From Methylibium sp035762065 (GTDB lineage: Bacteria; Pseudomonadota; Gammaproteobacteria; Burkholderiales; Burkholderiaceae_C), in the NCBI RefSeq assembly GCF_035762065.1, contig NZ_DASTPW010000043.1:62001-126000 (forward strand): 64,000 nucleotides of DNA, written 5' to 3'. Position 1 is the stretch's first letter. Every line of letters begins with the position of its first letter. Position numbers and translations under genes: made by a program. The notes beneath the pieces are model-generated. The model saw only the letters and a program-made list of their open reading frames with translations, was not told the DNA's origin and ran no database searches. Below, one piece after another: positions 18,272 to 26,855 of this stretch.

Positions 18272-19423
18272 TCAGGCGGCCAGCCAGGCCCGCAGCGCCT
18301 GGCGCCTGGCGGTGAGTGTGCGCTGCACCGCGGCGGCATTTGCGTCGCGTGCTGCGAGGCTGCAGACCGGATCGCCGGCTTCGAAGCGGCTGCCTGCGGC
18401 CGGCAGGTCGCAGGCGTCGGCGCGTGTGGCGAGCGCGCCGGCCTGCTCGCCGGTGAGCGTGAAGGCGCGCCGCGCGAACACGGTCTCGATGCCCGCGACA
18501 CCGGCATCCGGCACGGCCGCGACGTCGGGCGCCTCGTGCGCCGCAAGCCCGCAGGCCTGCAGGTGCCAGCGCATCAGCGGCTCGGCCGCGTAGAGCGCCA
18601 TGCTCGCCGACGGGCGCGGATTGATCTCGAGCAGCGAGGCACGGCCGTCGTGCCACAGGAAGTCGAGGCTTGCCAGCCCGCGCAGCGCGAAGGCTTCGAC
18701 GAGCGCATCGATCGCCTCGCGCAGCGCGCGCATCGCCGCGGCCGGCAAGCCGACCGGCCCGATCGCGCCGCGATAGACGTACGGATGCGCGCCGAACGCC
18801 CGCACGATCAGCCGGTTGATGCCGACGAGCCGATGGCGCAGCGCCCCCGGGCCGACGAGCGCCGCGACGAACAGGGCCGACATCGGCGTGCCCGGCGCCT
18901 CGCGCTGGAAGTAGGCCGTGGCCGCCGGGCTCGCATCCGCCGCAGCGGCGCGGCGGATGTGCCAGCCGCCGCAGCCGTCGGCGTGCTTGCGCAGCCAGCC
19001 GCCGTGATGCGACGGCGGCTCGAAGGCCGTCTCGGGATGCGCGAGCCCGAGCTGCTCGAGCAAGCCGAAGAAGCCGCGCGGGTCGCGCACGCGTCGCACG
19101 TCGGCCGGCGTGCTGCCGATCAGGCGCAGCGCGCCGGCGCCGGCTTGCAGCACATCGGGCCGGCCGTCGAGATCGCTGCCGGCGATCCAGCCGAGCGCAT
19201 TGCGGTGGGCGGCGAGGGCCGCGACGAGCTTCGCGCCGTCGATCGCCGGCACGCCGTGCGCCGCGTCGCTCGCGATCGACTGCCATTCGTGCGCGGCGCG
19301 CCGCGTGTCGAGATCGCCGAAGACGTCGAGCGCGACGACGCGAAAGCCCTCGCGCGTTGCCGCTTCGGCGAGCAGCCGCGCCGAGCGCGCCGCGACCACC
19401 AGCGTGTCGCCGCGCGCCGTCAT
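18272..19423 (-). CDS. ATP-grasp protein of the H4MPT cluster
   Basis: 383 residues from ATG at 19423. An N-terminal Rossmann-like region (TLVVAARSARLLAEAA) is followed by ATP-grasp elements: GGWLRKHADGCGGWH, GLASLDFLWHDGR and LLEINPRPSASMALY with metal-binding Glu and Asn. It is of the COG2232 type found next to mch and mtdB in methylotrophs (recalled as orf5). The substrate is unknown to me; a ligase step in H4MPT or methylofuran synthesis is the natural inference. A repeat element lies between it and mtdB. Confidence 0.8.
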   Translation of the reverse strand: MTARGDTLVVAARSARLLAEAATREGFRVVALDVFGDLDTRRAAHEWQSIASDAAHGVPAIDGAKLVAALAAHRNALGWIAGSDLDGRPDVLQAGAGALRLIGSTPADVRRVRDPRGFFGLLEQLGLAHPETAFEPPSHHGGWLRKHADGCGGWHIRRAAAADASPAATAYFQREAPGTPMSALFVAALVGPGALRHRLVGINRLIVRAFGAHPYVYRGAIGPVGLPAAAMRALREAIDALVEAFALRGLASLDFLWHDGRASLLEINPRPSASMALYAAEPLMRWHLQACGLAAHEAPDVAAVPDAGVAGIETVFARRAFTLTGEQAGALATRADACDLPAAGSRFEAGDPVCSLAARDANAAAVQRTLTARRQALRAWLAA

Positions 19424-19479
19424 CGGCGCCGGTTGCCGACGAGCTCCCGCCCGTTGCCGCGGCCCGCCCCGCCGGCGCC

Positions 19480-19580
19480 GCGGATGCGGCTTCGCCGGTC
19501 CGCCCATGGCGCCCCCAAGGGTCGCGCCGCCGGTCCTCCGGCGCCGCGGGGCCACGGCGAAGCCGCGACGGGGCGGAGCA
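19480..19580 (-). repeat. Interspersed palindromic intergenic element, copy A (diverged)
   Basis: Contains GGCTTCGCCGGTCC, GGCGCCCCC and GGCGAAGCCGC in the same order as the copies near 26.8 and 61.9 kb, though more degraded in the middle. It lies immediately after the mtdB stop on the minus strand, as the other copies follow their own genes. Confidence 0.6.
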
Positions 19581-19583
19581 CCA

Positions 19584-20552
19584 TCAGGCCGCCGATTCGG
19601 CGAGGAACTCGCGCGCCATCGTCAGCGCCTCGACAAAGCTCAGGTTCACCGGCTCGCCGTCGCTGCCGGCGCGGTGCATCTGCGTCAGCAGCCGGTGCTG
19701 CGTCTGGTACTTGACGTTGCCGATCGCGAGGGCACCGATGCCCACCGTCTGCGAGTAGCCGCCGCCCGGTGCGCTCAGCAGCTTGCCGCTGTCTATCACG
19801 CCGACGCCTTCGAGCCCCATCGGCGGCACCGCATTGATGTCGGCGGCCACCAGCAGCTGCTTGGCGCCCGCCCGGTCGGCGGCCGACAGCACTTGCACGC
19901 CCGCCGCCGCGCAGCCGAGCACCACGTCGGCATCGGCGATCGAATCGCACACGGCCCGCGCATCGGCGCCGGAGACGCCCTCGCAGCCGCTCGCGAAGCG
20001 CGCGTTGGTCTCGTCGGCCGCGCGCTTCGCCGCGTCGAGGCCGAGGTGGCTGGAAAGGCGGACGTGCGCGCCGACCCGATGCGCGAGCACGCCGGCGATG
20101 CGCCCGACGGTGCCGGCGCCGCCGAGGATGGTGACGCGCTTGCCCTTCAGGTCGATGCCGTGCAGCTTCTCGAGCTGCCGCTCGACGCAGGCGATCAGCG
20201 CCGCCGCGGTGGTGAAGGAGCCGCTCGGGTCGGCCATCACCGAGACGACGAAGGGCGGGACCATCGCGCGGCGCGCCGCGTCCATCATGTCGGCCGCCAG
20301 CATCACGTCGCGCCCGCCGATGAAGATCGCGGTGCGGCCGACGCCTTTCGGCCCGCGCGAAAAGATCGCGTCCTGCGTCAGCCCCGCGACGTTCGCGAGC
20401 GTCACCTCGCTGTAGGTCGGCAGCAGCTGGTAGCCGGCGTCGGCGGCCATGTTGATGTCGAACGGGCTCATCTGCTTGCCCGGCGTGAACATGTGCAGCA
20501 CGAAAGGGCGGTCGAAGCTGCGGCGGCGGTCGGGGATGGTGACGTTGCTCAT
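19584..20552 (-). CDS. mtdB: NAD(P)-dependent methylene-H4MPT dehydrogenase
   Basis: 322 residues. It oxidises methylene-H4MPT to methenyl-H4MPT with NAD(P)+. Visible motifs are VLHMFTPGKQMSPFDINMA at the N-terminus, FSRGPKGVGRTAIFIGG and the dinucleotide-binding VTILGGAGTVGRIAGVLA near residue 130. A late PGGGYSQTVGIGALAIGNVK is also present. MtdB rather than the folate-type MtdA is favoured by overall motif agreement and by the mch and mptG neighbours. It starts 22 bp after the mptG stop. Confidence 0.95.
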   Translation of the reverse strand: MSNVTIPDRRRSFDRPFVLHMFTPGKQMSPFDINMAADAGYQLLPTYSEVTLANVAGLTQDAIFSRGPKGVGRTAIFIGGRDVMLAADMMDAARRAMVPPFVVSVMADPSGSFTTAAALIACVERQLEKLHGIDLKGKRVTILGGAGTVGRIAGVLAHRVGAHVRLSSHLGLDAAKRAADETNARFASGCEGVSGADARAVCDSIADADVVLGCAAAGVQVLSAADRAGAKQLLVAADINAVPPMGLEGVGVIDSGKLLSAPGGGYSQTVGIGALAIGNVKYQTQHRLLTQMHRAGSDGEPVNLSFVEALTMAREFLAESAA

Positions 20553-20574
20553 GGGGGCTCGAAGGATCGGGTCG

Positions 20575-21612
20575 TCAAGACGAAGGCGCCGGGGTGCCCG
20601 CGGCGCGGTGCGTGATCGATGCACCGCGGCTGCGCGCGGCGACGATGCGCAGCGCAAGCGTCGCGGCGCAGACGCCGGACGCCTGCAGGGCGCCAGCCGC
20701 GGCGTCCGCCTCGGCCTTCGAGGGCAGCAGCGCGAAGCCGGTCGGGCCCCAGGAGGTCTGGCCGGTCGCGAGGCCGCGCGTCGCGGCGAGCCAGTCGCAG
20801 GCGCGCTGCACCGCGGCGCTCGCATAGAGCCGGCCTCCCTGCGCCGGCGCGAAGTGGCCGCCGACGAGCTTCTGCACCGCCGCGATGCCGGCCGAAAAGG
20901 CGGCGAAGTCGCCGCCGGCGGCGCCCGGCAGCACGCGCATCAGCACCTCGTGGCAGACGGCGGCGGCGTGCTCGCGGCCGAAGGCCGGCAGCGCGGCGAT
21001 CGCCTGCTTTTCGTCGCTGCCGCTCAGGCCGCGCTCGGCGCCGTCGAGGATCAACAGCACCCGCCAGTCCGGCGGCGGCTCGATGCGCGCGACGAGCGGC
21101 GCGGGGCTGCCGTCGGCGCCGGGGCCGCCGTCGAGCAGCAGACCGCCGCGGTCGAAGCCGGCGATGCCGATGCCCGAGCGCGTGCCGCGGCCGAGCAGGC
21201 GGGCGATGCGCTCGGTCGGCCAGTCGAGCCCGTGCCAGGCGCAGAACGCGCGGCCGACCGCGAGTGCGAGTTGCGTGCCCGAGCCGAAGCCGGCGTGCGC
21301 CGGCAGCGCGGCGGCCAGGTGCAGTTGCAGCGGCGCGTCGAGGCCGGCCGCTCGCTGCAGCGACGCGAGGTGCGACGCGGCGCGATCGAGTTCGGCGCGA
21401 TCGATGCCCGCGGCCGCGACGGCCTGCGCGGTCGCCGCGGCGCGCAGCTCCACCGCCGTCTCGAGCCCGTCGATCACCAGGCCCAGGCTGCCGAAGCGCC
21501 GGCCGAGCGTCGCCGAAGGATCGAGGAAGCCGAGGTGCAGCCGGCCCGGCGCGCGCACGGCGACGCAGCGGCCGTCGTGCCGGGTGTCGTTGGCGGGGTT
21601 CGGGGAGCTCAT
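20575..21612 (-). CDS. mptG: Beta-ribofuranosylaminobenzene 5'-phosphate synthase
   Basis: 345 residues. It is a GHMP-kinase-fold enzyme that condenses PRPP with 4-aminobenzoate (or hydroxybenzoate in archaea), the committed step of H4MPT synthesis. RAPGRLHLGFLDPSA opens the protein. ALPAHAGFGSGTQLALAVG near residue 108 is the GHMP glycine/serine loop, followed by GTRSGIGIAGFDRGG; SWGPTGFALL lies near the end. ATG at 21612 was chosen because upstream in-frame sequence is repetitive (a GGATCGGGC-type direct repeat at 21613-21640). It is the first gene of the mptG-mtdB-mch group. Confidence 0.93.
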   Translation of the reverse strand: MSSPNPANDTRHDGRCVAVRAPGRLHLGFLDPSATLGRRFGSLGLVIDGLETAVELRAAATAQAVAAAGIDRAELDRAASHLASLQRAAGLDAPLQLHLAAALPAHAGFGSGTQLALAVGRAFCAWHGLDWPTERIARLLGRGTRSGIGIAGFDRGGLLLDGGPGADGSPAPLVARIEPPPDWRVLLILDGAERGLSGSDEKQAIAALPAFGREHAAAVCHEVLMRVLPGAAGGDFAAFSAGIAAVQKLVGGHFAPAQGGRLYASAAVQRACDWLAATRGLATGQTSWGPTGFALLPSKAEADAAAGALQASGVCAATLALRIVAARSRGASITHRAAGTPAPSS

Positions 21613-21767
21613 CGGATCGGGCGGATCGGGCGGGTCGGCCGACCGTAGCGGGTGGCGCGATGGCGCGACCTGCGAGCAAACCCTGTTCCTGCGCCGCCGC
21701 GTGTTCCAAAGTCCGCGCTCTGGCGGCCGCTGTGCCGAAGCGCGCACAGACTGTCCCGTCCCGGTGG

Positions 21768-21801
21768 AAAAAAGCCCCGGCGGTCGGCCGACCGCCGGGG
21801 C
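21768..21801 (-). terminator. Rho-independent terminator of the TonB-receptor gene
   Basis: A perfect 28-bp palindrome (14-bp half GCCCCGGCGGTCGG, 21774-21801) is followed on the minus strand by six T residues (21773-21768). It lies 75 bp after the receptor stop codon and about 155 bp before mptG, so it separates the two transcripts. Confidence 0.9.
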
Positions 21802-21876
21802 ACAACGGTGGGCGACCGGGCGGCCGTCGCGCCACCCGATCCGCCCCACTCGAGGGACGACTGCAAGCGGCTCGCG

Positions 21877-24303
21877 TCAGAACTTCAGGCGCGCTCCGAC
21901 GAAGAACGAACGCTTCGCGCCGGGCGCGACGAACAGCGCGTCGGCCTCGTCGCCGGCATAGGCACCGGTGGGCGTGAACACCGTCTCGGCAAGCGCGCCG
22001 AAGGTTTCGTAGCGCTTGTCGAAGACGTTGTTGACGTTGGCGAACAGCTCCACGTTCGCCGTCGCCTTCCAGGCGGCGCGCAGGTTCACCAGCGTGTAGC
22101 CGGGGATCTTCAGGCGGCGGGCCTCGGGCGCTTCGCCGTCTTCCGGGTCTTCGAGCAGGCCGTCTTCGTTGCCCGAGACGGTGCGGCTTGCGACCGCCTG
22201 CAGGTCCGCGCCGACGCTGAAGCCGGCGCCGATGCGCCAGTCGCCCGCCAGCTTCAGCGTGTGGCGCGGCAGGCCGGCGATGCGGGTGCCGGGCGTGATC
22301 GTCACGTTGCGCTCGCCCTGGCGCAGCACGCCGTCGGCCTCGTAGGTGGCTTGCAGGAAGCTGTAGCCCACGCCCAGGTCGAGCGGCCCGCGCGTCAGCG
22401 CGAACTCGGCATCGAGGCCCTGGTTGCGCGTTTTCGGGAAGTTGGCGAAGTAGCCGAGCTGGCCGGTGACGCTGGTGCTGCGGAACAGGATGTCGTCGCG
22501 GTTGTCGGTGCGGTAAAGCGCGAGGTTGACCCGCATGCCCTCGGCCAGCGGCCAGCGCGCTCCGGCCTCGACGGTGGTCGACTTCACCTGCTTCAAGTAC
22601 GGGTCGGCCTGCAGGCCGGAAGGCAGTCGGCAGGGTTCCTCCGGGTCGGCGCAGCCGAGCTCGATGACGGTCGGCACGCGCGTGTTGCGCGCGAGGTTCG
22701 CGTAGAGCGTCGGCGTGCGCGTGGAGGCGCCGAGCCGGTGCGCGAGGCCGATCGCCGGGTTGACGCTGTTGTAGGTGAAGCGCTCGTTCGGCTTGGCTTC
22801 GAGCACGTCGGTGTCGTCGTCGCGCGTGGTGAGCTGGTTGCTCACGGTCGAGCGGTTGTAGCGCGCGGTCGCGGTGAGATGCGTCTGCCCGGTGAGCGAC
22901 CACGTGTCGGTGACGAACAGCCCGAAGCTCGTGGTCTTGCCTTCGACGTTGGCCGACAGCTCCGCCTCCTCGCCCTCATCGGCGATCACGCCGCGCTCCG
23001 GCGTGAAGAAGCCCTCCCGCTCGAGCTGGCGGTAGCGCACCTTCGCGGTGTCCACCGACGCACCCACCTGCCACTGGTGCGCGCCGCTCTTGCGCGCATA
23101 GCTGAGGCCGGCGCCGTAGCCCGTCTGGCGCGTGCCGGTCGTGTTGAAGGCGGCGTTCGGGTCGTCGGCATCCACCGGTTCCTCCTCGGCCTCGTCGCCG
23201 TTGAGGGTGTCGCGCGTGCTGCGGCGCACGTAGACGAGCGCGGCGATCGAGCCGTTCGCGTCGAGCGCGTGCTGGAAGTTGAAGGCGACCTGGCCGAGCT
23301 TGTTCTCGGTCTCGTCGGGGAAGGTGTAGACGGCTTCGCGCCGCGAGACGTAGAGGTCGGGCGCCAGCTCGGTGTCGTCGATCGTGTAGGCCGGCAGCAG
23401 CCCGTTGCCGACGAGCTTGCTGCGCCCGCCGAGCACGCCGAGGCTCCAGCTGGTGCTGCCGTCGTCGTGGCCGATCTTCGCGAAGACCTGGCCGAGCTTG
23501 CCTTCGGAGGCGTCGCGCCAGCCGTCCTCGCGGAATCCCGACGCGGCGACGAAGCTGTGCCAGCCCGCATCGCTGCTCGTGCCGTAGCTCGCATCGACGC
23601 GCCGGCGGCCGAAGCTGCCGGCCTGCACCTCGGCGCGTACGCCGCGCGCGCTGCGGCCGTCGAGCGTGGTGTACGACAGCGCGCCGCCGAGCGAATTGAG
23701 GCCGAAGGCGGGGTTCGCGCCGGGCACCAGCGAGATCGTGCCGATCGCGAACTCGGGCACCAGGTCGAAATTGACGACGTCGCCGAAGGGCTCGTTGATC
23801 CGCACGCCGTCGAGGAACACCGACAGCCCCTGTCCCGCGCCGAGCAGCGGCGAGGCACGGAAGCCGCGGTAGGTGAGGTCGCCCTGGTAGGGGCTGCCCT
23901 GGATGTCGTTGATCTGCACGCCCGGCACGCGGCGGTTCAGGTAGTCCACCTGCGTCTGCCCTTGCGCGTCGTCGAGCTGGCCGCGGCGGATCACCTGCGT
24001 GGAGTAGGGCAGCAGATCGCGGTCGATCCCCTGGCCGGGCAGCGGCGAGACGCCGATCACCTCGACGCGATCGAGCTGCGTCGCGCCGGCCGCGGTGTTG
24101 GCCGCGGCTTGCGCCGCCGCGTCCCCGTGGCCCGCGAAGCCGGCGACCGCGAGCGCCGCCGCACTTGCCAGTGCATGCAGACTCGGCCATCGTGATGCGC
24201 TGGGCGGCAGGCCGGCACGCGGTGAGGGGTGCGCGCGGCACGGGCCGCGCCGCAGGGAAACAAGCCGGCTCGCGGCCGGTGCGCAGGGTGAATCGAACGC
24301 CAT
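21877..24303 (-). CDS. TonB-dependent outer-membrane receptor
   Basis: 808 residues. A long N-terminus ends in a hydrophobic signal-like stretch (about residues 43-68, ending near DAAAQA). Then come a TonB-box-like DRVEVIGVSP, a plug domain (about 95-210: YSTQVIRRGQL, RRVPGVQIND, LDGVRINEPFGD, GANPAFGLNSLGG) and a 22-strand-type barrel ending in the aromatic RSFFVGARLKF. NVNNVFDKRYETFG is the usual penultimate TonB-receptor signature. The ligand is not evident. Its position beside C1 genes makes a metal or cofactor import role (for example lanthanide, copper or PQQ) conceivable but unproven. Confidence 0.9.
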   Translation of the reverse strand: MAFDSPCAPAASRLVSLRRGPCRAHPSPRAGLPPSASRWPSLHALASAAALAVAGFAGHGDAAAQAAANTAAGATQLDRVEVIGVSPLPGQGIDRDLLPYSTQVIRRGQLDDAQGQTQVDYLNRRVPGVQINDIQGSPYQGDLTYRGFRASPLLGAGQGLSVFLDGVRINEPFGDVVNFDLVPEFAIGTISLVPGANPAFGLNSLGGALSYTTLDGRSARGVRAEVQAGSFGRRRVDASYGTSSDAGWHSFVAASGFREDGWRDASEGKLGQVFAKIGHDDGSTSWSLGVLGGRSKLVGNGLLPAYTIDDTELAPDLYVSRREAVYTFPDETENKLGQVAFNFQHALDANGSIAALVYVRRSTRDTLNGDEAEEEPVDADDPNAAFNTTGTRQTGYGAGLSYARKSGAHQWQVGASVDTAKVRYRQLEREGFFTPERGVIADEGEEAELSANVEGKTTSFGLFVTDTWSLTGQTHLTATARYNRSTVSNQLTTRDDDTDVLEAKPNERFTYNSVNPAIGLAHRLGASTRTPTLYANLARNTRVPTVIELGCADPEEPCRLPSGLQADPYLKQVKSTTVEAGARWPLAEGMRVNLALYRTDNRDDILFRSTSVTGQLGYFANFPKTRNQGLDAEFALTRGPLDLGVGYSFLQATYEADGVLRQGERNVTITPGTRIAGLPRHTLKLAGDWRIGAGFSVGADLQAVASRTVSGNEDGLLEDPEDGEAPEARRLKIPGYTLVNLRAAWKATANVELFANVNNVFDKRYETFGALAETVFTPTGAYAGDEADALFVAPGAKRSFFVGARLKF

Positions 24304-24399
24304 GGTGGGGATCTCGTCTCTCGTCGTTATGGGTCTGCGGCGCCTCGTCGGCCGTCTCTCGCGGTGCGGGGCGCGGGCGATTTTGTGAGGTCGATCTCG

Positions 24400-26052
24400 G
24401 TGGACTCGACGGGAAAGCCTCCCGACCTCGGCCCGGCCGGCCCCGGAGAAACACCGAGCGCGCCGGCCCCTGCGGCAGCCGCGAAGGCGCCGATGGACCT
24501 GCCCGGCGCGGTCATGCGCGGCGCGCTCGCGGTCGTCGCGCTCGCGCTGCTGCTCGGCCTGCTGCTGGGCCTGTGGCGCGCACGCGCCGACATGGGCGAC
24601 GAGCTGGCCGGCGCGATCGCGCTCGCGCGCAGCAGCGCGCTGCTGGCCTCGGCGCACGAGCTCGACGACGCCGCGCTGATCGCGGCCTTGCGCGCGTCGC
24701 TCGAACGCGCGCCGGCGAGCGGCGACTCGGCGCCGCGCGAAGGCTCGCGGCACCTGACGCTGCGGCTGGTCGATGCGCAAGGGCGCGTGCGGCTCGCGCT
24801 CGCCGACCCGGTGCCGCGCGACGACGGCCTCGCCGCGCTGGCGGCGCTGGCCGACCGGTTGTTCCCGCCGCCGCCCGACCGCAGCGTGCGCATCGCGCTG
24901 CCGCGGCCCGACGGCAGCACCTGGCAGGCGCAGTGGACCGCTTCGCACGACTACGAACAGCGCGAGGCCTCGGCGCAGCTGATCGAATCGATGCTGCTGC
25001 TGGCCGGCTGCAGCGGCCTCCTGCTGCTGGTGATGCGCTGGCGCATGCAGCGCGCGTTCCGGCCGCTCGCGCCGCTGCTCGCGGCGATCGAGCGCGTCGA
25101 GCGGCATGACCGCCGCGCGCTGCGCGCGTTGCCGACGATGCCGGTGCGCGAGCTGGAGGCGATCGCCGGCGCGCTGCGCCACCTGGGCGGCGCGCTCGAC
25201 GAGGCCGAGGCGCAGCGCCGCCAGCTCGCCGCGCAGGTGCACACGCTGCAGGAGGACGAGCGCAGCCGCCTCGCGCGCGAGCTGCACGACGAGCTCGGCC
25301 AGCACCTCACCGCGTTGCGCGTCGACGCCGCCTGGCTCGAACGCCGGCTCGCCGACGAGCCCGAGCTGCGTGCCGTGGTCGCCGGCATGAGCGAGCAGTG
25401 CGGCCGCGTGCAGGCCGAGGTGCGTGCGCTGCTCGGCCGGCTGCGTCCGCTGGGCGAAGCCGGCCTGCTCGGCTCGGCGCCGAGCGGCGGCGCGCCGGCC
25501 TTCGAAAGCGCCGAGCGGCTGCGCGGGTTGCTGGAAGCGCTCGTCGCCGCGTGGGCGCAGTCGCCGGGGCAGTCCACCCGCTTCGAGCTGCGGTTCGAGC
25601 TCGACGATGCCGTCGCGAAGCTGCCGCTGCCGCGCGAGCTGGTGCTGTGCGTCTACCGCATCAGCCAGGAGGCGCTGACCAACGTGGCGCGCCATGCGCA
25701 GGCGCGCGAGGCGCGGCTCGCGGTGCGCATCGCCGGCGCGGCGGGCGAGGGCGGCGCGGCGCGGATCGCATGGCAGGTCGAGGACGACGGCCGCGGCTTC
25801 GACGGCGCGCGTGCCGGCCCGCGCGGCAACGGCCTGGCCGGCATCCGCGAACGCATCTGGGCGGCCGGCGGCGATCTGGTGATCGAGCCCTGCCGCGCCG
25901 GGCGGCTCGACGCCGGCCACTGGCCCGGGCTGCGGCTGCGCGCCACGCTGGCCATTCCCGTGCCCGCGCGCGGCGCCCTCGAAAGCCCGTCGCCTGCGGC
26001 TGCGTGCGCCGCGCCGACGACCACGACGACCACGACGACCTCGACCTCATGA
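24400..26052 (+). CDS. NarL-type sensor histidine kinase, membrane-bound
   Basis: 550 residues from GTG at 24400, chosen for GTGAGG 9 nt upstream; GTG 24364 or 24385 and ATG 24493 are alternatives. Two transmembrane segments (about 36-58 and 197-215) flank a periplasmic sensor of about 135 residues. A HAMP-like linker follows, then a HisKA_3 dimerisation domain (RLARELHDELGQHLTALR, His296) and a HATPase (EALTNVARHA, VEDDGRGFD). The C-terminus is a Thr-rich tail encoded by a CGACCA-type microsatellite. The stop overlaps the response-regulator start (ATGA). It diverges from the TonB-receptor gene. Confidence 0.88.
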   Translation: MDSTGKPPDLGPAGPGETPSAPAPAAAAKAPMDLPGAVMRGALAVVALALLLGLLLGLWRARADMGDELAGAIALARSSALLASAHELDDAALIAALRASLERAPASGDSAPREGSRHLTLRLVDAQGRVRLALADPVPRDDGLAALAALADRLFPPPPDRSVRIALPRPDGSTWQAQWTASHDYEQREASAQLIESMLLLAGCSGLLLLVMRWRMQRAFRPLAPLLAAIERVERHDRRALRALPTMPVRELEAIAGALRHLGGALDEAEAQRRQLAAQVHTLQEDERSRLARELHDELGQHLTALRVDAAWLERRLADEPELRAVVAGMSEQCGRVQAEVRALLGRLRPLGEAGLLGSAPSGGAPAFESAERLRGLLEALVAAWAQSPGQSTRFELRFELDDAVAKLPLPRELVLCVYRISQEALTNVARHAQAREARLAVRIAGAAGEGGAARIAWQVEDDGRGFDGARAGPRGNGLAGIRERIWAAGGDLVIEPCRAGRLDAGHWPGLRLRATLAIPVPARGALESPSPAAACAAPTTTTTTTTSTS

Positions 26053-26741
26053 ACCCTCGATTCCCCGAGGCCCCGCTGCGCAGCCGCACGCTGCGCGTCG
26101 CGTTGGCCGACGACCATGCCGTGGTGCGCGCCGGCTACCGACGGCTGCTCGAGCTGGAGCCCGACATCGCCGTCGTCGCCGAGTTCGGCGACGCCGATGC
26201 GGCCTATTCGGCGCTCACCGTGGCGTCGGCGTCATCGGCGCCGGCGGCCGACCTGCTGGTGCTCGACCTTTCGATGCCCGGGCGCAGCGGGCTCGACCTG
26301 CTGAGCCGCCTGGCCGCGCGCCTGCCCGAGCTGCCGGTGCTGGTGTTCACAATGCACGACAGCGCCGCGATGCTCGACCAGTGCCTGCGCGCCGGCGCGG
26401 CCGGCTTCGTCACCAAGAGCAGCGCGCCGGAGGTGCTGGTCGATGCGGTGCGGCGCGCGGCGCGCGGCGAGATCGCCTTGTCGCCCGACATGGTCGCGCT
26501 CGCGTCCGCCGCCGCGCGCGCGCCCGGCCAGCCCCCGCACACCCGGCTCTCCAGCCGCGAGTTCGACATCCTCCAGCAACTGATCGCCGGCCGCAGCGTC
26601 GAGGAGATCGCGCAGACGTTGCGGCTCTCGGCGAAGACCGTCGCCAACTACCAGACCGGCATCCGCCACACCCTGGGCGTGGGCAGCGCGGTCGAGCTGC
26701 TGCGCTATGCGAAGGAGCAGGGCCTGATCGACGGGTACTGA
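26049..26741 (+). CDS. LuxR/NarL-family response regulator
   Basis: 230 residues. The receiver domain has DDH near residue 21, phosphoacceptor Asp73 in VLDLSMPG, and Lys in FVTKSSAP. A C-terminal LuxR-type HTH follows (LSSREFDILQQLIAG, VEEIAQTLRLSAKTVANY; about 167-215). It overlaps the kinase gene by 4 bp and is surely its partner. Similar pairs control C1 oxidation in several methylotrophs, so a role in C1 gene control is an inference from position. Confidence 0.92.
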   Translation: MNPRFPEAPLRSRTLRVALADDHAVVRAGYRRLLELEPDIAVVAEFGDADAAYSALTVASASSAPAADLLVLDLSMPGRSGLDLLSRLAARLPELPVLVFTMHDSAAMLDQCLRAGAAGFVTKSSAPEVLVDAVRRAARGEIALSPDMVALASAAARAPGQPPHTRLSSREFDILQQLIAGRSVEEIAQTLRLSAKTVANYQTGIRHTLGVGSAVELLRYAKEQGLIDGY

Positions 26742-26778
26742 AGAAGCAGCGGCCTCGCGAGCCGGGGCAAGCGAGCAG

Positions 26779-26855
26779 CCGCCGCGCATCCGGCTCCGCC
26801 GGTCCGCCGGCGGCCCCCTCGAGGCGGAGCGGCGAAGCCGCAACGCGGGTGGGTC
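26779..26855 (-). repeat. Interspersed palindromic intergenic element, copy B
   Basis: ATCCGGCTCCGCCGGTCC, then CCCCCTCGAGGCGGAG, then CGGCGAAGCCGCAACG. This matches copy C at 61905-61985 along its whole length with few changes. It fills the gap between the response-regulator stop and the convergent hybrid-kinase stop. Its internal inverted repeats could act in transcription termination or mRNA stability. Confidence 0.75.
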
